A DNA stretch of 64,000 bases from Brenneria roseae subsp. roseae (lineage in GTDB: Bacteria; Pseudomonadota; Gammaproteobacteria; Enterobacterales; Enterobacteriaceae). The first letter of the stretch is position 1. Every line of letters begins with the position of its first letter. A program made the position numbers and the translations under genes. The stretch covers positions 248,001 through 312,000 of the forward strand of contig NZ_KZ819022.1 in assembly GCF_003115845.1 (NCBI RefSeq). Reading direction: 5' to 3'. The notes under the pieces are model-generated. The model worked only from the letters and a program-made list of their open reading frames with translations. It had not been told where the DNA came from and did no database searches. Shown one piece after another: positions 16,856-27,971 of this stretch.

Positions 16856-17743
16856 ATGATGCCGCAATTGCAATCATGGTCGCGTAAAGCACTCTCATTA
16901 AACACACTGGCATTAAACTCACTGGTTGTAAAATGCCAGTCTTTACCTTTACCCCTTATCCGGCGTGTGCTTCTGGGTTGTATCCTGCTGCTGATTTGTC
17001 AGCAATTGGCGGTACTCACCTGGCGTGTGCTGCTGCCTGAAAATCCTCGAACGGTCAGCATGTCCTTCAAGCCGGCTCAGGCCAAAGAAAACCCTGCCGC
17101 GCCGGGTGATTTTACGTTGTTTGGCCGCTCACCTGAAGTCAATAACCCCGCCGTGCCGGAAAGCGCGTTGAACGGGGATATTCCGCGTTCTGCATTGAAT
17201 ATCAGTCTTACCGGTATTTTAGCGAGTGAAGATGCCAGCCGATCCATCGCCATTATCGCCAAAGATAGTCAGCAATACAGCCGTAGCGTGGGTGATGCGG
17301 TGCCGGGCTACGAAGCCAGGATTGTGACTATTTTTGCCGATCGTGTCGTATTGCAATATCAGGGACGCTATGAGGCCCTGCATTTATATCAGGATGATGC
17401 CGAAAAGGCGGCCCCTGAGCGGACCGGCGCGTTCAGTCAGCTGAAGGAAAAAATACAGAAGCAGCCCATGAGCGCCATGGACTACCTCACGGTTTCCCCC
17501 GTGATGGAGGAGGGAGTTTTAAAAGGCTATCAGCTTAATCCCGGTAAAAAAACGGATCTGTTTTATCGCGCAGGTCTACAGGATAACGACCTCGCGGTGG
17601 CTTTAAACGGTATTGATTTACGTGACGCCGGGCAGGCGCAACAGGCGGTCGCCCAATTGTCTGGAATGAACAAAATTAATTTGACCGTGGAACGTGACGG
17701 TCAACGACAGGATATTTATCTGGCACTGGATGGAGATAACTAA
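16856..17743 (+). CDS. outC: Type II secretion system inner-membrane protein GspC (OutC)
   Basis: The 295-residue protein has one N-terminal membrane helix (about 39-57), a linker, the homology region that contacts the secretin OutD (about 85-165, starting GDFTLFGRSPEVN), and a C-terminal PDZ domain (about 195-290, LNPGKKTDLFYRAGLQDNDLAVALNGIDL) involved in substrate choice. It is about 20 residues longer at the N-terminus than typical OutC, and the start has no good ribosome-binding site, so the true start could be internal. It is the first gene of outC-O, right behind pehX, with no outB or outT in between. Confidence 0.9.
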   Translation: MMPQLQSWSRKALSLNTLALNSLVVKCQSLPLPLIRRVLLGCILLLICQQLAVLTWRVLLPENPRTVSMSFKPAQAKENPAAPGDFTLFGRSPEVNNPAVPESALNGDIPRSALNISLTGILASEDASRSIAIIAKDSQQYSRSVGDAVPGYEARIVTIFADRVVLQYQGRYEALHLYQDDAEKAAPERTGAFSQLKEKIQKQPMSAMDYLTVSPVMEEGVLKGYQLNPGKKTDLFYRAGLQDNDLAVALNGIDLRDAGQAQQAVAQLSGMNKINLTVERDGQRQDIYLALDGDN

Positions 17744-17744
17744 T

Positions 17745-19754
17745 TTGTTTAGCAAAGGACAACTGTTTCCTAAAAGAAAATGGTTTGGCAACGCGCGGCG
17801 TAAAGGATTACGCCTGCTGGGGGGCGGTCTGCTTCTGATGGCCAGCTCACTGGCATGGAGCGCTGAGTTCTCCGCCAGTTTCAAAGGTACGGATATTCAG
17901 GAGTTCATCAATACCGTCAGTAAAAACCTGAATAAAACGGTGATCATCGATCCTTCCGTCAGCGGCAATATTACCGTGCGCAGCTACGACATGATGAATG
18001 AAGAACAGTATTACCAGTTCTTTATCAGCGTGCTGGATGTGTATGGCTTTACCGTTGTGCCGATGGACAACAATGTATTGAAAATCATCCGTTCGAAAGA
18101 TGCGAAATCCACCTCGATGCCGCTGGCCAGCGAAACCGAACCGGGCGTTGGGGATGAAGTGGTGACGCGCGTCGTACCGGTTAATAACGTTGCGGCTCGT
18201 GATTTGGCCCCGCTGCTGCGTCAGTTGAATGACAATGCCGGTGCCGGGAGCGTGGTGCATTACGAGCCTTCCAACGTGCTGCTGATGACCGGCCGCGCCA
18301 CCGTGATTAAACGACTGATGGCGATAGTTGAACGTGTGGATAAAACCGGCGATCGCAATGTGGCAACGGTGCCGCTTTCTTACGCTTCCTCGCTGGAAGT
18401 GGTGAAAATGGTGAATGAGCTGAATAAAACCGACGAGAAAACGGCGTTGCCGGGCATGATGACCGCCAATGTCGTCGCTGATGAGCGGACCAACTCCGTG
18501 CTGGTTCGCGGCGAGCCAAACTCCCGTCAGCGGGTAATCGATATGATCAAACAGCTCGATCGTCAGCAGGCCGTTCAGGGCAACACGAAAGTTATCTATC
18601 TCAAATATGCGAAAGCCGCTGATTTGGTCGAAGTGCTGACGGGCGTGGGCGACAGCATCAAGACAGAACAGCAGAATGCGTTGCCGGCGCTGCGCAAAGA
18701 AATATCCATTAAGGCGCATGAACAGACGAACTCACTGATTGTCAATGCGGCGCCGGACGTGATGCGCGATCTGGAGCAGGTGATCGCTCAACTGGATATC
18801 CGTCGCCCTCAGGTGCTGGTGGAGGCGATCATCGCGGAAGTTCAGGATGCGGACGGGATGAATCTGGGTATTCAATGGTCGAATAAAAATGCCGGAATGA
18901 CTCAATTCACCAGTACCGGCTTGCCGATTTCCACGATGGTGATGGGGGCGGAACAGTACCAAAGAGACGGCACGATCAACACGTCGGCAGCGAGTGCGCT
19001 CAACAGCTTTAACGGTATTGCCGCCGGATTCTATCAGGGTAACTGGTCGATGCTGCTGACTGCGCTGTCCAGCAACAGCAAGAACGACATTCTGGCGACG
19101 CCGAGCATCGTGACGCTGGACAACATGGAGGCCACGTTTAATGTCGGTCAGGAAGTACCGGTCCTGTCAGGATCACAGACTACCTCTGGCGACAATATTT
19201 TCAATACGGTGGAACGTAAGACCGTCGGTATTAAGCTGAAAGTGAAGCCACAGATTAATGAAGGCGACTCCGTCTTGCTGGAGATTGAACAGGAAGTTTC
19301 CAGCGTGGCCGACGCGACTTCCAGCAGCAGTTCGGAACTGGGGGCCACGTTTAACACGCGTACCGTGAATAATGCCGTATTGGTTAGCAGCGGTGAAACC
19401 GTCGTTGTGGGCGGTTTGTTGGATAAAAGTTCGCGGGAAACCGCGGATAAAGTGCCCTTGCTGGGCGATATTCCGATATTGGGCTACCTGTTCCGCTCCA
19501 ACAGCCGTCAGGTGTCGAAACGTAATCTGATGTTGTTCATCCGTCCCTCCATCATTCGCGATCGCAATCAGTATCAGAATGCTTCTGCGGAAAAATACCA
19601 TGCATTTAGCGAGGAGCAGGAACAACAGCGCGATGTCAGACGCGGCGAAGGCATGTTGAGCAACGATCTCCTGCGCTTGCCGACGGGCAATGCCTACACC
19701 TTCCGTCAGGTGCAATCCTCTATTGCCGCGTTTTATCCTGCGGGGGGGCGATGA
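17745..19754 (+). CDS. outD: Type II secretion system secretin GspD (OutD)
   Basis: The outer-membrane secretin: signal peptide ending near SSLAWSA, then N0 domain ([31 protein letters not shown]), N1, N2 and N3 domains, the secretin core with [10 protein letters not shown] and [26 protein letters not shown], and a C-terminal S-domain ([15 protein letters not shown] end) that binds the pilotin. A TTG start at 17745 is preferred because GGAG lies nine bases upstream; ATG 17730 and an earlier frame start overlap outC and lack such a site. The N3 domain has no serine-rich loop, which is long in Dickeya OutD. About 669 residues. Confidence 0.93.
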   Translation: MFSKGQLFPKRKWFGNARRKGLRLLGGGLLLMASSLAWSAEFSASFKGTDIQEFINTVSKNLNKTVIIDPSVSGNITVRSYDMMNEEQYYQFFISVLDVYGFTVVPMDNNVLKIIRSKDAKSTSMPLASETEPGVGDEVVTRVVPVNNVAARDLAPLLRQLNDNAGAGSVVHYEPSNVLLMTGRATVIKRLMAIVERVDKTGDRNVATVPLSYASSLEVVKMVNELNKTDEKTALPGMMTANVVADERTNSVLVRGEPNSRQRVIDMIKQLDRQQAVQGNTKVIYLKYAKAADLVEVLTGVGDSIKTEQQNALPALRKEISIKAHEQTNSLIVNAAPDVMRDLEQVIAQLDIRRPQVLVEAIIAEVQDADGMNLGIQWSNKNAGMTQFTSTGLPISTMVMGAEQYQRDGTINTSAASALNSFNGIAAGFYQGNWSMLLTALSSNSKNDILATPSIVTLDNMEATFNVGQEVPVLSGSQTTSGDNIFNTVERKTVGIKLKVKPQINEGDSVLLEIEQEVSSVADATSSSSSELGATFNTRTVNNAVLVSSGETVVVGGLLDKSSRETADKVPLLGDIPILGYLFRSNSRQVSKRNLMLFIRPSIIRDRNQYQNASAEKYHAFSEEQEQQRDVRRGEGMLSNDLLRLPTGNAYTFRQVQSSIAAFYPAGGR

Positions 19755-21247
19755 GCGACGTTTCACCGCGCATGATTGAATTACGTCCGGTGTTGCCTTT
19801 CGCCTATGCGAAAGGGCGGCAGATTCTGTTGTTGCAAGGCGATGCAGACGACAATCCGCTGGCGATCTGTGTTGCACAGACGCCGGCCTCCGCGTTGCTG
19901 GAAGCGCGTCGCGTGGCTGGTTATCCGTTAACGATCCAACGTGTGACGGAAGCGGAATTCGAGCGGCATCTGGTCGTCAGCTATCAGCGTGATTCCGAAG
20001 AGGCGCGGCGGCTGATGGAGGATATCGGCAATGAAATGGATTTCTATACGCTGGTCGAAGAGCTGCCGGACAGTGACGATCTTCTGGATACCGATGATGA
20101 CGCGCCCATCATTCGCTTGATCAATGCCATGCTGACCGAAGCAATCAAAAACAAGGCATCGGATATCCATATCGAAACCTATGAACGCTATCTGCAAATT
20201 CGCTTTCGGGTGGACGGCGTGCTGCGCGAAATTCTGCGGCCGCAGCGTAAGCTGGCGTCTCTTCTGGTGTCGCGTATCAAGGTGATGGCGAAGCTGGATA
20301 TTGCCGAAAAGCGGATACCACAGGATGGCCGCATGGCATTGCGTATCGGCGGCCGGGCCATTGACGTGCGGGTGTCCACGCTGCCTTCCAGTCATGGCGA
20401 GCGTGTGGTTTTGCGGTTGCTGGATAAAAACAGCGTTCGCCTGGATCTGGAAGCGCTGGGGATGTCGTCCAACCATCGGCAGCAGTTGGATACGCTGATC
20501 CACCGGGCGCACGGCATTATTCTGGTTACCGGTCCCACCGGATCGGGGAAAAGCACCACCCTCTATGCGGCGCTCAGCCGCCTTAATGCTTCGGAACGCA
20601 ATATCATGACGGTGGAAGATCCCATCGAATATGAGCTGGAGGGGATTGGGCAAACGCAGGTTAACGCCAAAGTAGACATGACCTTTGCCCGGGGATTGCG
20701 GGCGATTTTGCGTCAGGACCCGGATGTCGTTCTGGTAGGGGAAATCCGTGATGGCGAAACCGCGCAGATTGCGGTGCAGGCTTCGTTGACCGGTCACCTG
20801 GTGCTCTCCACGCTGCATACCAACAGCGCGTTGGGCGCGCTGTCGCGCTTGCAGGATATGGGGGTGGAGCCGTTTCTGCTGTCGACATCGTTGCTGGGGG
20901 TGCTGGCGCAACGTCTGGTGCGCACGCTGTGCCCCGAGTGCCGTCAGCCGCAGCGGGTTGATGCCGTTCAGGCAGAGCAAATGGGCGTATCGCCCGACAC
21001 GCAGCTGATGCATCCCGCCGGATGTCCGCAGTGTAACTTCACCGGCTATCGTGGCCGCGTCGGGATTCATGAACTGGTATTGATCGATGATCGGGTACGG
21101 GCGGCCATTCACCGCAGTGAGGGGGAAATGGCGATTGCGCAAATCCTGGGCGCGGGCAGGACGACGATCCGGCACGACGGGCTGGAGAAAGTGCTGGCGG
21201 GGGTCACCACCTGGGAAGAAGTGATCCGCGTAACCAAAGAGGAATGA
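19751..21247 (+). CDS. outE: Type II secretion system ATPase GspE (OutE)
   Basis: The 498-residue cytoplasmic ATPase that powers pseudopilus assembly. It has an N-terminal domain that binds OutL, the Walker A motif GPTGSGKST (261-269), Asp box and Walker B ([10 protein letters not shown], 325-334), the His box TLHTNSA, and a zinc-binding tetracysteine element (C394, C397, C425, C428). The start overlaps the outD stop (ATGA). Length is normal for the family. Confidence 0.97.
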   Translation: MSDVSPRMIELRPVLPFAYAKGRQILLLQGDADDNPLAICVAQTPASALLEARRVAGYPLTIQRVTEAEFERHLVVSYQRDSEEARRLMEDIGNEMDFYTLVEELPDSDDLLDTDDDAPIIRLINAMLTEAIKNKASDIHIETYERYLQIRFRVDGVLREILRPQRKLASLLVSRIKVMAKLDIAEKRIPQDGRMALRIGGRAIDVRVSTLPSSHGERVVLRLLDKNSVRLDLEALGMSSNHRQQLDTLIHRAHGIILVTGPTGSGKSTTLYAALSRLNASERNIMTVEDPIEYELEGIGQTQVNAKVDMTFARGLRAILRQDPDVVLVGEIRDGETAQIAVQASLTGHLVLSTLHTNSALGALSRLQDMGVEPFLLSTSLLGVLAQRLVRTLCPECRQPQRVDAVQAEQMGVSPDTQLMHPAGCPQCNFTGYRGRVGIHELVLIDDRVRAAIHRSEGEMAIAQILGAGRTTIRHDGLEKVLAGVTTWEEVIRVTKEE

Positions 21248-21248
21248 T

Positions 21249-22475
21249 ATGGCGCAGTATCACTATCAGGCACTGGATGCTCAGGGAAAAAAATGCCGGG
21301 GCGCTCAGGAGGCGGATTCCGCCAGACACGCGCGTCAGTTACTGCGTGAACGCGGTCTGATGCCGATTGCGGTGAGCGAAAGCCTGAACGGACAGCAAAA
21401 ATCGGGCGCTGCCGGCTTCGCTCTGCGGCGACAGCGTCGCATCAGCACGTCCGATCTGGCGTTACTCACCCGGCAACTGGCGACGTTGGTCGCCGCCGCG
21501 TTGCCGCTGGAAGAAGCGCTGGATGCTGTCGCCAAACAGAGTGAAAAACCCCACTTAAGCCAATTGATGGCGGCGGTACGCGGCAAGGTCATGGAAGGGC
21601 ATTCGCTGGCGGACGCCATGAAGTGTTTTCCCGGCAGTTTTGAACGCCTGTATTGCGCGATGGTGGCCGCGGGGGAAACATCCGGTCATCTCGATGTGGT
21701 GCTCAACCGACTGGCGGACTATACCGAGCAGCGTCAACAGATGCGCAGCCGGATACAGCAGGCCATGATTTATCCCTGTGTGTTGACCGTTGTGGCGGTT
21801 GCCGTCGTGAGCATTTTGCTGTCGGCCGTCGTACCCAAAGTGGTCGAACAGTTTATCCATATGAAACAGGCGCTGCCATTGTCAACGCGTCTGCTGATGG
21901 GCATGAGTGATGCGGTACGCACGGCGGGGCCGTGGGTCGTGCTGGCGCTGCTGGCCGGTTTTGTGGCGCTGCGCGTCCTGTTGCGTCAGGAAAAACGCCG
22001 TATTGTTTTCCACCGGCGCTTGCTCTATCTGCCTGTGTTGGGTCGTATTGCCCGCGGACTGAATACCGCACGCTATGCCCGTACGCTGAGTATCCTGAAT
22101 GCCAGCGCCGTACCGCTGTTGCAGGCTATGCGTATCAGCGGCGATGTCATGACCAATGACTACGCCCGGTATCGGCTGGCATTGGCGGCGGATGCGGTGC
22201 GGGAAGGCGTCAGTTTGCACAAGGCGCTGGAGCAGAGCGCGCTCTTTCCCCCGATGATGCGCCATATGATTGCCAGCGGCGAACGCAGTGGAGAACTGGA
22301 CAGCATGCTGGAACGGGCGGCGGATAATCAGGATCGTGAATTCAGTGCGCAGATGGCGCTGGCATTGGGACTGTTTGAACCTTTGCTGGTGGTGAGTATG
22401 GCGGCAATCGTGTTGTTTATCGTCCTCGCCATCCTACAGCCGATCCTGCAACTGAATACGTTAATGAGTTTGTGA
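21249..22475 (+). CDS. outF: Type II secretion system platform protein GspF (OutF)
   Basis: The 408-residue polytopic inner-membrane platform protein. Two T2SSF cytoplasmic domains (about 70-195 and 273-395) are each followed by membrane helices; helices near 171-193, 222-242 and 378-400 are evident. It starts one base after outE. It couples the OutE ATPase to pseudopilin addition. Confidence 0.96.
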   Translation: MAQYHYQALDAQGKKCRGAQEADSARHARQLLRERGLMPIAVSESLNGQQKSGAAGFALRRQRRISTSDLALLTRQLATLVAAALPLEEALDAVAKQSEKPHLSQLMAAVRGKVMEGHSLADAMKCFPGSFERLYCAMVAAGETSGHLDVVLNRLADYTEQRQQMRSRIQQAMIYPCVLTVVAVAVVSILLSAVVPKVVEQFIHMKQALPLSTRLLMGMSDAVRTAGPWVVLALLAGFVALRVLLRQEKRRIVFHRRLLYLPVLGRIARGLNTARYARTLSILNASAVPLLQAMRISGDVMTNDYARYRLALAADAVREGVSLHKALEQSALFPPMMRHMIASGERSGELDSMLERAADNQDREFSAQMALALGLFEPLLVVSMAAIVLFIVLAILQPILQLNTLMSL

Positions 22476-22507
22476 AAAAACCAACACTTGAGTGAGGAAA
22501 AGTAAGG

Positions 22508-22936
22508 ATGCAACAACGTCAGCGTGGTTTTACCCTGTTGGAAATTATGGTGGTTATCGTCATTCTCGGCGTATTGGCGAGCCTGGTCGTACCGAACCTG
22601 ATGGGGAACAAGGAGAAGGCGGATCGCCAGAAAGCGGTCAGTGACATTGTGTCACTGGAAAGCGCGCTGGATATGTACAAACTTGACAACAGCCGCTATC
22701 CGACAACGGAACAGGGATTGCCGGCGCTGGTGAAAAAGCCGACGGTGCAACCGGAACCACGTAATTATCCACAAGATGGCTATATCCGACGTTTACCGCA
22801 GGATCCGTGGGGCGCGGAATATCAACTCATGAACCCCGGTCAGCACGGCAAGCTGGATATTTTTTCATTCGGGCCTGACGGTATGCCGGGCACGGAAGAT
22901 GACATCGGCAACTGGAATCTCAACGGCAGCAAATAA
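22508..22936 (+). CDS. outG: Type II secretion system major pseudopilin GspG (OutG)
   Basis: The 142-residue major pseudopilin has the leader MQQRQRG, cleaved before Phe8, with Glu at mature position 5 (FTLLEIMVVIVILG). The C-terminal calcium-binding loop (FSFGPDGMPGTEDDIGNW) is intact. It is processed by OutO and forms the pseudopilus. Spacing to outF is 32 bp with GAGGAAAAGTAAGG upstream. Confidence 0.97.
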   Translation: MQQRQRGFTLLEIMVVIVILGVLASLVVPNLMGNKEKADRQKAVSDIVSLESALDMYKLDNSRYPTTEQGLPALVKKPTVQPEPRNYPQDGYIRRLPQDPWGAEYQLMNPGQHGKLDIFSFGPDGMPGTEDDIGNWNLNGSK

Positions 22937-22980
22937 ATGTGTCATACCGTTCGTAAACCGGAATAAAGAAGTCAGGTGCA

Positions 22981-23562
22981 ATGACAATAGCGCGGCCGAT
23001 GGGGAGATATCAGCAAGGATTCACTTTGCTGGAAATGATGCTGGTCATTCTGCTGGCCGGAGTGGCGGCCAGTCTGGTGGTGATGGCATTCCCCACAGAA
23101 CGCCAGAATGACAGTGCCTGGCAGCTGGCCCGTTTTCAGACGCAGCTGGAGTTGGCGTCTGAAACCAGCCAACTCCATGAATTCATGCTGGGCGTGCGGA
23201 TATACCCTGATCGTTGGCAGTTTTATCAGTTACAAAGGGACGCCTCATCTGCGGTACTCACCGGGGGCGGCGATACGCGCTGGACAGGTTATAAATGGCG
23301 TCTCTGGCAGCCCCATCGTGTTAATCCTTCCGCGGTTCTGCCGGATTCGTTGCGCCTTGAACTGTTGCAGGTAAATGGGAAGAAAACGGAAAAAATACGC
23401 GGTAAAGATGACGACGAACCCGACATATTGATTCTTCCCGGCGGGGAAATCACGCCTTTCAGGCTTCTGTTGCAATCCGAGAATAAATCTCTGTCGCACT
23501 GGCTGGAGGTGGATGTCAGCGGAATGATACGAACATCGCTCAAACAGGGAGAGCAGCCATGA
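22981..23562 (+). CDS. outH: Type II secretion system minor pseudopilin GspH (OutH)
   Basis: The 193-residue minor pseudopilin has a leader ending [17 protein letters not shown], with mature Glu5. The start at 22981 follows AGGTGCA; a second in-frame ATG at 22999 is possible. It overlaps outI by 4 bases. It contributes to the pseudopilus as a minor subunit. Confidence 0.93.
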   Translation: MTIARPMGRYQQGFTLLEMMLVILLAGVAASLVVMAFPTERQNDSAWQLARFQTQLELASETSQLHEFMLGVRIYPDRWQFYQLQRDASSAVLTGGGDTRWTGYKWRLWQPHRVNPSAVLPDSLRLELLQVNGKKTEKIRGKDDDEPDILILPGGEITPFRLLLQSENKSLSHWLEVDVSGMIRTSLKQGEQP

Positions 23563-23924
23563 GCCGACAGCAGGGCATGACCTTAATGGAAGTGCTGGTG
23601 GCGCTAACGGTTTTTGCCTTGGCCGGCGTCGCCGTGTTGCAGACGACGGCAAAACAGGCCGGAAGTCTGAGCCGACTGGAGGAGAAAACCTTTGCCGGCT
23701 GGATTGCGGAAAATCAGCAGGTGCGGCTGCGGCTTGAACAGCGCTGGCCTGAAACCAGTTGGGTAAAAGGAGAAACATCGTTCGCAGGCCAGCGCTGGTA
23801 TTGGCGGTGGCGAGGCGAGGAAACGGGCGAATCTCAGCTTCGCGCGCTGGATGTTGAAGTTCGGCGTAATAAAGACGCATTGGCCGCCGACGGTACGCTG
23901 CGCACTTATGTGGTGAAGCAATAA
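23559..23924 (+). CDS. outI: Type II secretion system minor pseudopilin GspI (OutI)
   Basis: The 121-residue protein has a very short leader MSRQQG followed by [17 protein letters not shown], with mature Glu5. With OutJ and OutK it forms the tip complex that starts pseudopilus assembly. Its ends overlap outH (ATGA) and outJ (TAATG). Confidence 0.94.
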   Translation: MSRQQGMTLMEVLVALTVFALAGVAVLQTTAKQAGSLSRLEEKTFAGWIAENQQVRLRLEQRWPETSWVKGETSFAGQRWYWRWRGEETGESQLRALDVEVRRNKDALAADGTLRTYVVKQ

Positions 23925-24553
23925 TGCCGGTGAAGATAGCACCGGGAAAACCGAGAAGCAACGCGCGCCAGCAGGGGTTTACGTTACTGGAAATGATTAT
24001 GGCGCTGGCCATCTTTGCGGCACTGAGCCTCAGCGCCTTTCAGGTATTGAACGGGGTCATGCGCAACGACGAAATTTCCCAACGCAAGGCGGAACGTCTG
24101 GCTGAACTGCAACGGGCTTTTACCCAGATGGACAACGATTTCTCTCAGATGATTGCCCGCGGCAGCCGCGGCAGTACCTCTTTGTTTTATGCCGGCAGAG
24201 ATCAACTGAAAAGCGACGACTGGGGCGTCAGTTTTATGCGTAATGGCTGGCAGAATCCGTTCGGTCTGCTACCTCGCTCCGAGCTTCAGCCGGTGGCTTA
24301 CCGGTTACGTAATAACACGCTGGAGCGCCTTACCTACCCGTATCCCGATCCTATAGAGGGACAGGAGCCGGGCGTAAAACCGCTGCTTGCGCAGGTTGAC
24401 GGATTCCGCCTGCGTTTCTTTACCAATAAAGTCTGGCGGGATCGCTGGGAGAATCCTGCCCAACTGCCACAGGGAATCGAAGTGATATTGACGTTAAGGG
24501 ACTATGGCGAAATGTCGCGCATGTTTTTTATTACCACCGGGCCGGTTAAATAA
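23924..24553 (+). CDS. outJ: Type II secretion system minor pseudopilin GspJ (OutJ)
   Basis: The 209-residue minor pseudopilin has leader [21 protein letters not shown] with mature Glu5 and the GspJ-type C-terminal beta domain ([23 protein letters not shown]). Its leader is longer (about 19 residues) than those of OutG and OutI. It overlaps outI and outK by single bases (TAATG). Confidence 0.94.
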   Translation: MPVKIAPGKPRSNARQQGFTLLEMIMALAIFAALSLSAFQVLNGVMRNDEISQRKAERLAELQRAFTQMDNDFSQMIARGSRGSTSLFYAGRDQLKSDDWGVSFMRNGWQNPFGLLPRSELQPVAYRLRNNTLERLTYPYPDPIEGQEPGVKPLLAQVDGFRLRFFTNKVWRDRWENPAQLPQGIEVILTLRDYGEMSRMFFITTGPVK

Positions 24554-25539
24554 TGAAGTCTCGCCAGCGTGGTGTCGCGTTACTGGTCGTGTTGTTGATA
24601 CTGGCGCTGATGGTAACGGTGGCCGCCGTCATTGCTGAACGCAGCGGCAAGGCGTTTCTGCGAACAGACAGTCAGCTCAGCCGTCAACAGGCCAAATGGT
24701 ATGCCCTGGGAGCAGAAGCCCTGGCTGGCAAACTTTTGCTGCGCGATGCGTTGAATGCGCCTGACAGAACGCATCTGGCGCAAAATTGGGCGCAACAGGG
24801 GCGCAGATTCCCCGTCGAGGGCGGCGACGTGTATGCGCAGTTACAGGATGCCCGTACCTGTTTCAATCTCAATTCGATCAATCAGGGCATAGACAATGAA
24901 AGCACGCAGGTAACAACGCCCTATCCGGCTCTGGTGTTTAGCATGCTGTTGCAACATCTGGGCGAAGAAGCGACCCGAGCGGAACAGATTACGGCCGCCG
25001 TGCGCGACTGGATTGATATTGATAGTCATCCGCTGACGAATGGCGCCGAAGATGAAATTTATGGCTCGCTGCCTGCGCCTTACCATCCGGGAAACCGGGC
25101 GATGAGCGAGATCAGCGAATTACGTGCGGTATACGGCATGGACAGCGAGCTGTATCGGCGTTTATTGCCGTATGTCTGCGCGTTACCCGTCGATACGATG
25201 CTGATAAACATCAATACGCTGACGGAGTCGCAGGCGCCGTTGCTGGCGGCGCTTTTTCTGAAAGAAATGACGGTGACGCAGGCGGTGACATTAATACAGC
25301 AAAGACCGCGTACTGGTTGGGGAAGTGTGTCCGTACTTCAGCAAACGGGGCTATTGCCCGCAAACAGTAAAAATATCGTGCAAAAAATACTGGCGGTGAA
25401 AAGTGAATGGTTTTTCGCACAGCTGCATGTGCGCGTCGGCGACAATGATTTTTATCAACGCAGCTTGATTCAGCTCAGTGGTCAGAAGGCTCTGGTCGTG
25501 CAGCGGCAATATGGAGGATATAGGACGGTGAATCCATGA
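24553..25539 (+). CDS. outK: Type II secretion system minor pseudopilin GspK (OutK)
   Basis: The 328-residue large minor pseudopilin, which caps the pseudopilus tip. The leader is [19 protein letters not shown]. As is usual for GspK, the mature Glu5 of other pseudopilins is absent (Val there). The large alpha domain inserted in the pilin fold contains helix-hairpin-helix-like repeats (ININTLTESQAPLLAAL). It overlaps outL by 4 bases. Confidence 0.95.
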   Translation: MKSRQRGVALLVVLLILALMVTVAAVIAERSGKAFLRTDSQLSRQQAKWYALGAEALAGKLLLRDALNAPDRTHLAQNWAQQGRRFPVEGGDVYAQLQDARTCFNLNSINQGIDNESTQVTTPYPALVFSMLLQHLGEEATRAEQITAAVRDWIDIDSHPLTNGAEDEIYGSLPAPYHPGNRAMSEISELRAVYGMDSELYRRLLPYVCALPVDTMLININTLTESQAPLLAALFLKEMTVTQAVTLIQQRPRTGWGSVSVLQQTGLLPANSKNIVQKILAVKSEWFFAQLHVRVGDNDFYQRSLIQLSGQKALVVQRQYGGYRTVNP

Positions 25540-26750
25540 ATCAACACCAGCACATCAGAAAACCCTGCCTGATTGTCCGGCTTCCGGCGGAAACGGGAGA
25601 AGCCATCGAATGGCAGGTGAGGGCAAACGGCGGCGATCATATTCTGGCTCAAGGGCGCGGTCGCGCGGAACAGGTGTGTAAATCATTAGAGACCTACCAT
25701 GCACTGGCGTTTACCCGAGTGCTGGTGCCTGCCGCCGACGTAACCTTTCATTCTGTGACGCTTCCCCGGCAGGCGCGGCGTCAACTGGCACAAGTGATGC
25801 CGTTTATGCTGGAAGACCAGCTAGCCACCGATATCGAAAAGTTACACTTTGCTTTATTGGCGCGGCAAGGGGACATCGGCACGGTTGCCGTTGTGGAAAA
25901 AAAGCGTATGCACCACTGGTTATCACAATGCGCTGAATTGGGGGTCGTAGCGGATTCACTGTTACCTGATGCGTGGATGTTGCCGCGGCATAAAGATGGC
26001 TGGAGTACGCTGAATCATCACGGCACGTGGCTGTTTCGACAGGAAAATGGTCATGCCATGGCCGCGGAGTCATCATGGTTTGCCGAGCTATTGACCGCGT
26101 TTGCGCCGTTGCCCGCAATCTACAGCTATAGCGCGTTACCCGCAGCTTGCGGGGAACTGTCGCTGACCGAATGGCAGACACAGCCGGAAACCGATTTATT
26201 TGCTTTGGCGGCAAGGGCGCACCTTCCACCCTCTGCCGATCTGCGGCAGGGCGAATTCGCGTCGGTCAACGCGTGGCGTAATACCCTGCTTCCCTGGCGA
26301 GGCGTCGGCGTCGCGCTGTTATGTTATTTGTTGTTATTGATTGGCGAAATGGGGTGGACGCATTATCAGCTTTACCAGCAGGCAAACCACTGGCGTCAGG
26401 AAAGCGTCAGAATCTATCGGCAACTCTTCCCATCAGAAACGACGGTCATTAATCCACGGTTGCAAATGCAGCAACATCTGCAACGGGCGGCGGCGCATGG
26501 ATCGCAGGGGTTGCTCAGCCAATTGGCGGCATTGCAGCCGCTCATCGCACAGAATGGCAACGTACAGATTCAATCCCTGTCTTACGAGGCGCAAGGCACC
26601 GAACTGCGGCTGGCGTTGAAGGCAACGTCGTACCAGGAGCTGGAACAACTGCAACAACAGGCGGCGGCGTACTATCAGGTTCAGGCCGGGGAGATGCGGC
26701 AGGAAAAGGGATATGTCGAAGGACGATTAACGTTAAGGAGCCGGCCATGA
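25536..26750 (+). CDS. outL: Type II secretion system inner-membrane protein GspL (OutL)
   Basis: The 404-residue bitopic protein has an N-terminal cytoplasmic actin-like domain (about 10-235) that recruits OutE, one membrane helix (about 256-275, GVGVALLCYLLLLIGEMGW), and a periplasmic ferredoxin-like domain that pairs with OutM. The ATG overlaps outK (ATGA). Confidence 0.95.
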   Translation: MNQHQHIRKPCLIVRLPAETGEAIEWQVRANGGDHILAQGRGRAEQVCKSLETYHALAFTRVLVPAADVTFHSVTLPRQARRQLAQVMPFMLEDQLATDIEKLHFALLARQGDIGTVAVVEKKRMHHWLSQCAELGVVADSLLPDAWMLPRHKDGWSTLNHHGTWLFRQENGHAMAAESSWFAELLTAFAPLPAIYSYSALPAACGELSLTEWQTQPETDLFALAARAHLPPSADLRQGEFASVNAWRNTLLPWRGVGVALLCYLLLLIGEMGWTHYQLYQQANHWRQESVRIYRQLFPSETTVINPRLQMQQHLQRAAAHGSQGLLSQLAALQPLIAQNGNVQIQSLSYEAQGTELRLALKATSYQELEQLQQQAAAYYQVQAGEMRQEKGYVEGRLTLRSRP

Positions 26751-27241
26751 ACGAATTACGTCAGCGCTGGCGTGCCTTAAGCCAACGAGAGCAGCGGCTG
26801 CTGTTGGCCTGTGCTGGCGCGCTGCTGCTTTTTCTGGCGTATTCCGCACTATGGCAGCCCTGGCAAACCCGGGAGCATCAGTGGCAGCTCGCTATTTCTC
26901 GTGAACAGCAGACCGTCAACTGGATGCAAAAGCAGGCGGCGATGTTGCCACCGGACGGGCAAACGCAGGGGAGCGTCCAACGTCGTGATATCAGCCTGCC
27001 TATTCTGGTATCGCAGAGTGCCGGGCGTTATGGCCTGACGGTTGTTCGGCTACAGCCGCAAGGCAGCCAGGTTTCGGTGGCGCTGACACGCAGTGATTTC
27101 AACGTGCTGATCCGCTGGTTGAATGAACTGGAACAGAAAAACGGCATAAAGGTTCTGGCCTTAGACGTCGCGGCCGTGGAGCAACGTCCTGGTAACGTGG
27201 AGATTACCAGGCTGTTGCTGGAGAGGGTGGATGAAGCGTAA
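26747..27241 (+). CDS. outM: Type II secretion system inner-membrane protein GspM (OutM)
   Basis: The 164-residue protein has a short cytoplasmic tail ending QREQRLLLACAGALLLFLAYSALW (one membrane helix at about 18-37) and a periplasmic ferredoxin-like domain that binds OutL. It overlaps outL by 4 bases and outN by 11 bases. Confidence 0.95.
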   Translation: MNELRQRWRALSQREQRLLLACAGALLLFLAYSALWQPWQTREHQWQLAISREQQTVNWMQKQAAMLPPDGQTQGSVQRRDISLPILVSQSAGRYGLTVVRLQPQGSQVSVALTRSDFNVLIRWLNELEQKNGIKVLALDVAAVEQRPGNVEITRLLLERVDEA

Positions 27242-27971
27242 AGCGGTCTGGTTTTTTGCCATGGTGCTGGCATATGGTCTGTTTTTGGTTTTTCATGCAC
27301 CGGCGCGTTTGATTGCTAATCACTTACCTCCGGACGTATCAATAGATAATGTTTCAGGCACCCTATGGCGGGGTAGCGTGCAGCAGCTTCACTGGAAAAC
27401 CCTGAAGCTGGATGAGGTGCGGTGGACGATAACCATGTCGTCACTCATGCCTGCGTTACAACTCAATATTCAAAATCCAGAGGGTATTCAGGGCAGGGGG
27501 ATGATCCGCGGCTGGCAACGGGCGCAGCTTTACCAATGGCAACTCTCTGTTCCCGCAGGCTATCTGCTGCGTTTTATTCCACTCATGGTGCCGGTCAACG
27601 CAGAGGGCAATCTGCAATTAAATCTGCGACAGGCGACGCTTGATCGCAACGGCTGCCAGTCACTGGATGCAACGCTGAACTGGCCGGACGCGCAGGTAAA
27701 AACCCCACTTGGCGGCATCCTGCTGGCGACGCCCCAGGCTATTTTACGCTGTCAGCAAGGCGGTATTGAAGCGGAGTTGCAGCAGATGTCCTCACATTTG
27801 CAATTTTCCGGCAAAGGACGCGTGTCGCCACAGGGTGAATACCAATTTAACGGTCAACTCACCAGCGGCGAGGGATTGCCTGAAACAATAAAAAAACTGC
27901 TGACTAAAATCGGAAAAACCGATGCCAAAGGCGTCAGCACCGTGAATATCCAGGGGCGTTTTCCGCAATAA
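27231..27971 (+). CDS. outN: Type II secretion system protein GspN (OutN)
   Basis: The 246-residue GspN protein has one N-terminal membrane anchor (VWFFAMVLAYGLFLVFHAPA) and a periplasmic beta-rich domain (LWRGSVQQLHWKTLKLDEVRW typical). Its function is unclear; it is dispensable in some T2SS. It overlaps outM by 11 bases and is separated from outO by 211 bp without a clear terminator. Confidence 0.92.
   Translation: MKRKAVWFFAMVLAYGLFLVFHAPARLIANHLPPDVSIDNVSGTLWRGSVQQLHWKTLKLDEVRWTITMSSLMPALQLNIQNPEGIQGRGMIRGWQRAQLYQWQLSVPAGYLLRFIPLMVPVNAEGNLQLNLRQATLDRNGCQSLDATLNWPDAQVKTPLGGILLATPQAILRCQQGGIEAELQQMSSHLQFSGKGRVSPQGEYQFNGQLTSGEGLPETIKKLLTKIGKTDAKGVSTVNIQGRFPQ

Noticed and set aside
17847..18719. 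290-codon frame opposite outD
   Set aside because: Antisense shadow of the secretin gene, rich in His and Gln as such shadows usually are.
19928..21175. 415-codon frame on the strand opposite outE
   Set aside because: Shadow of outE caused by high GC third positions; the protein has no sensible domain.
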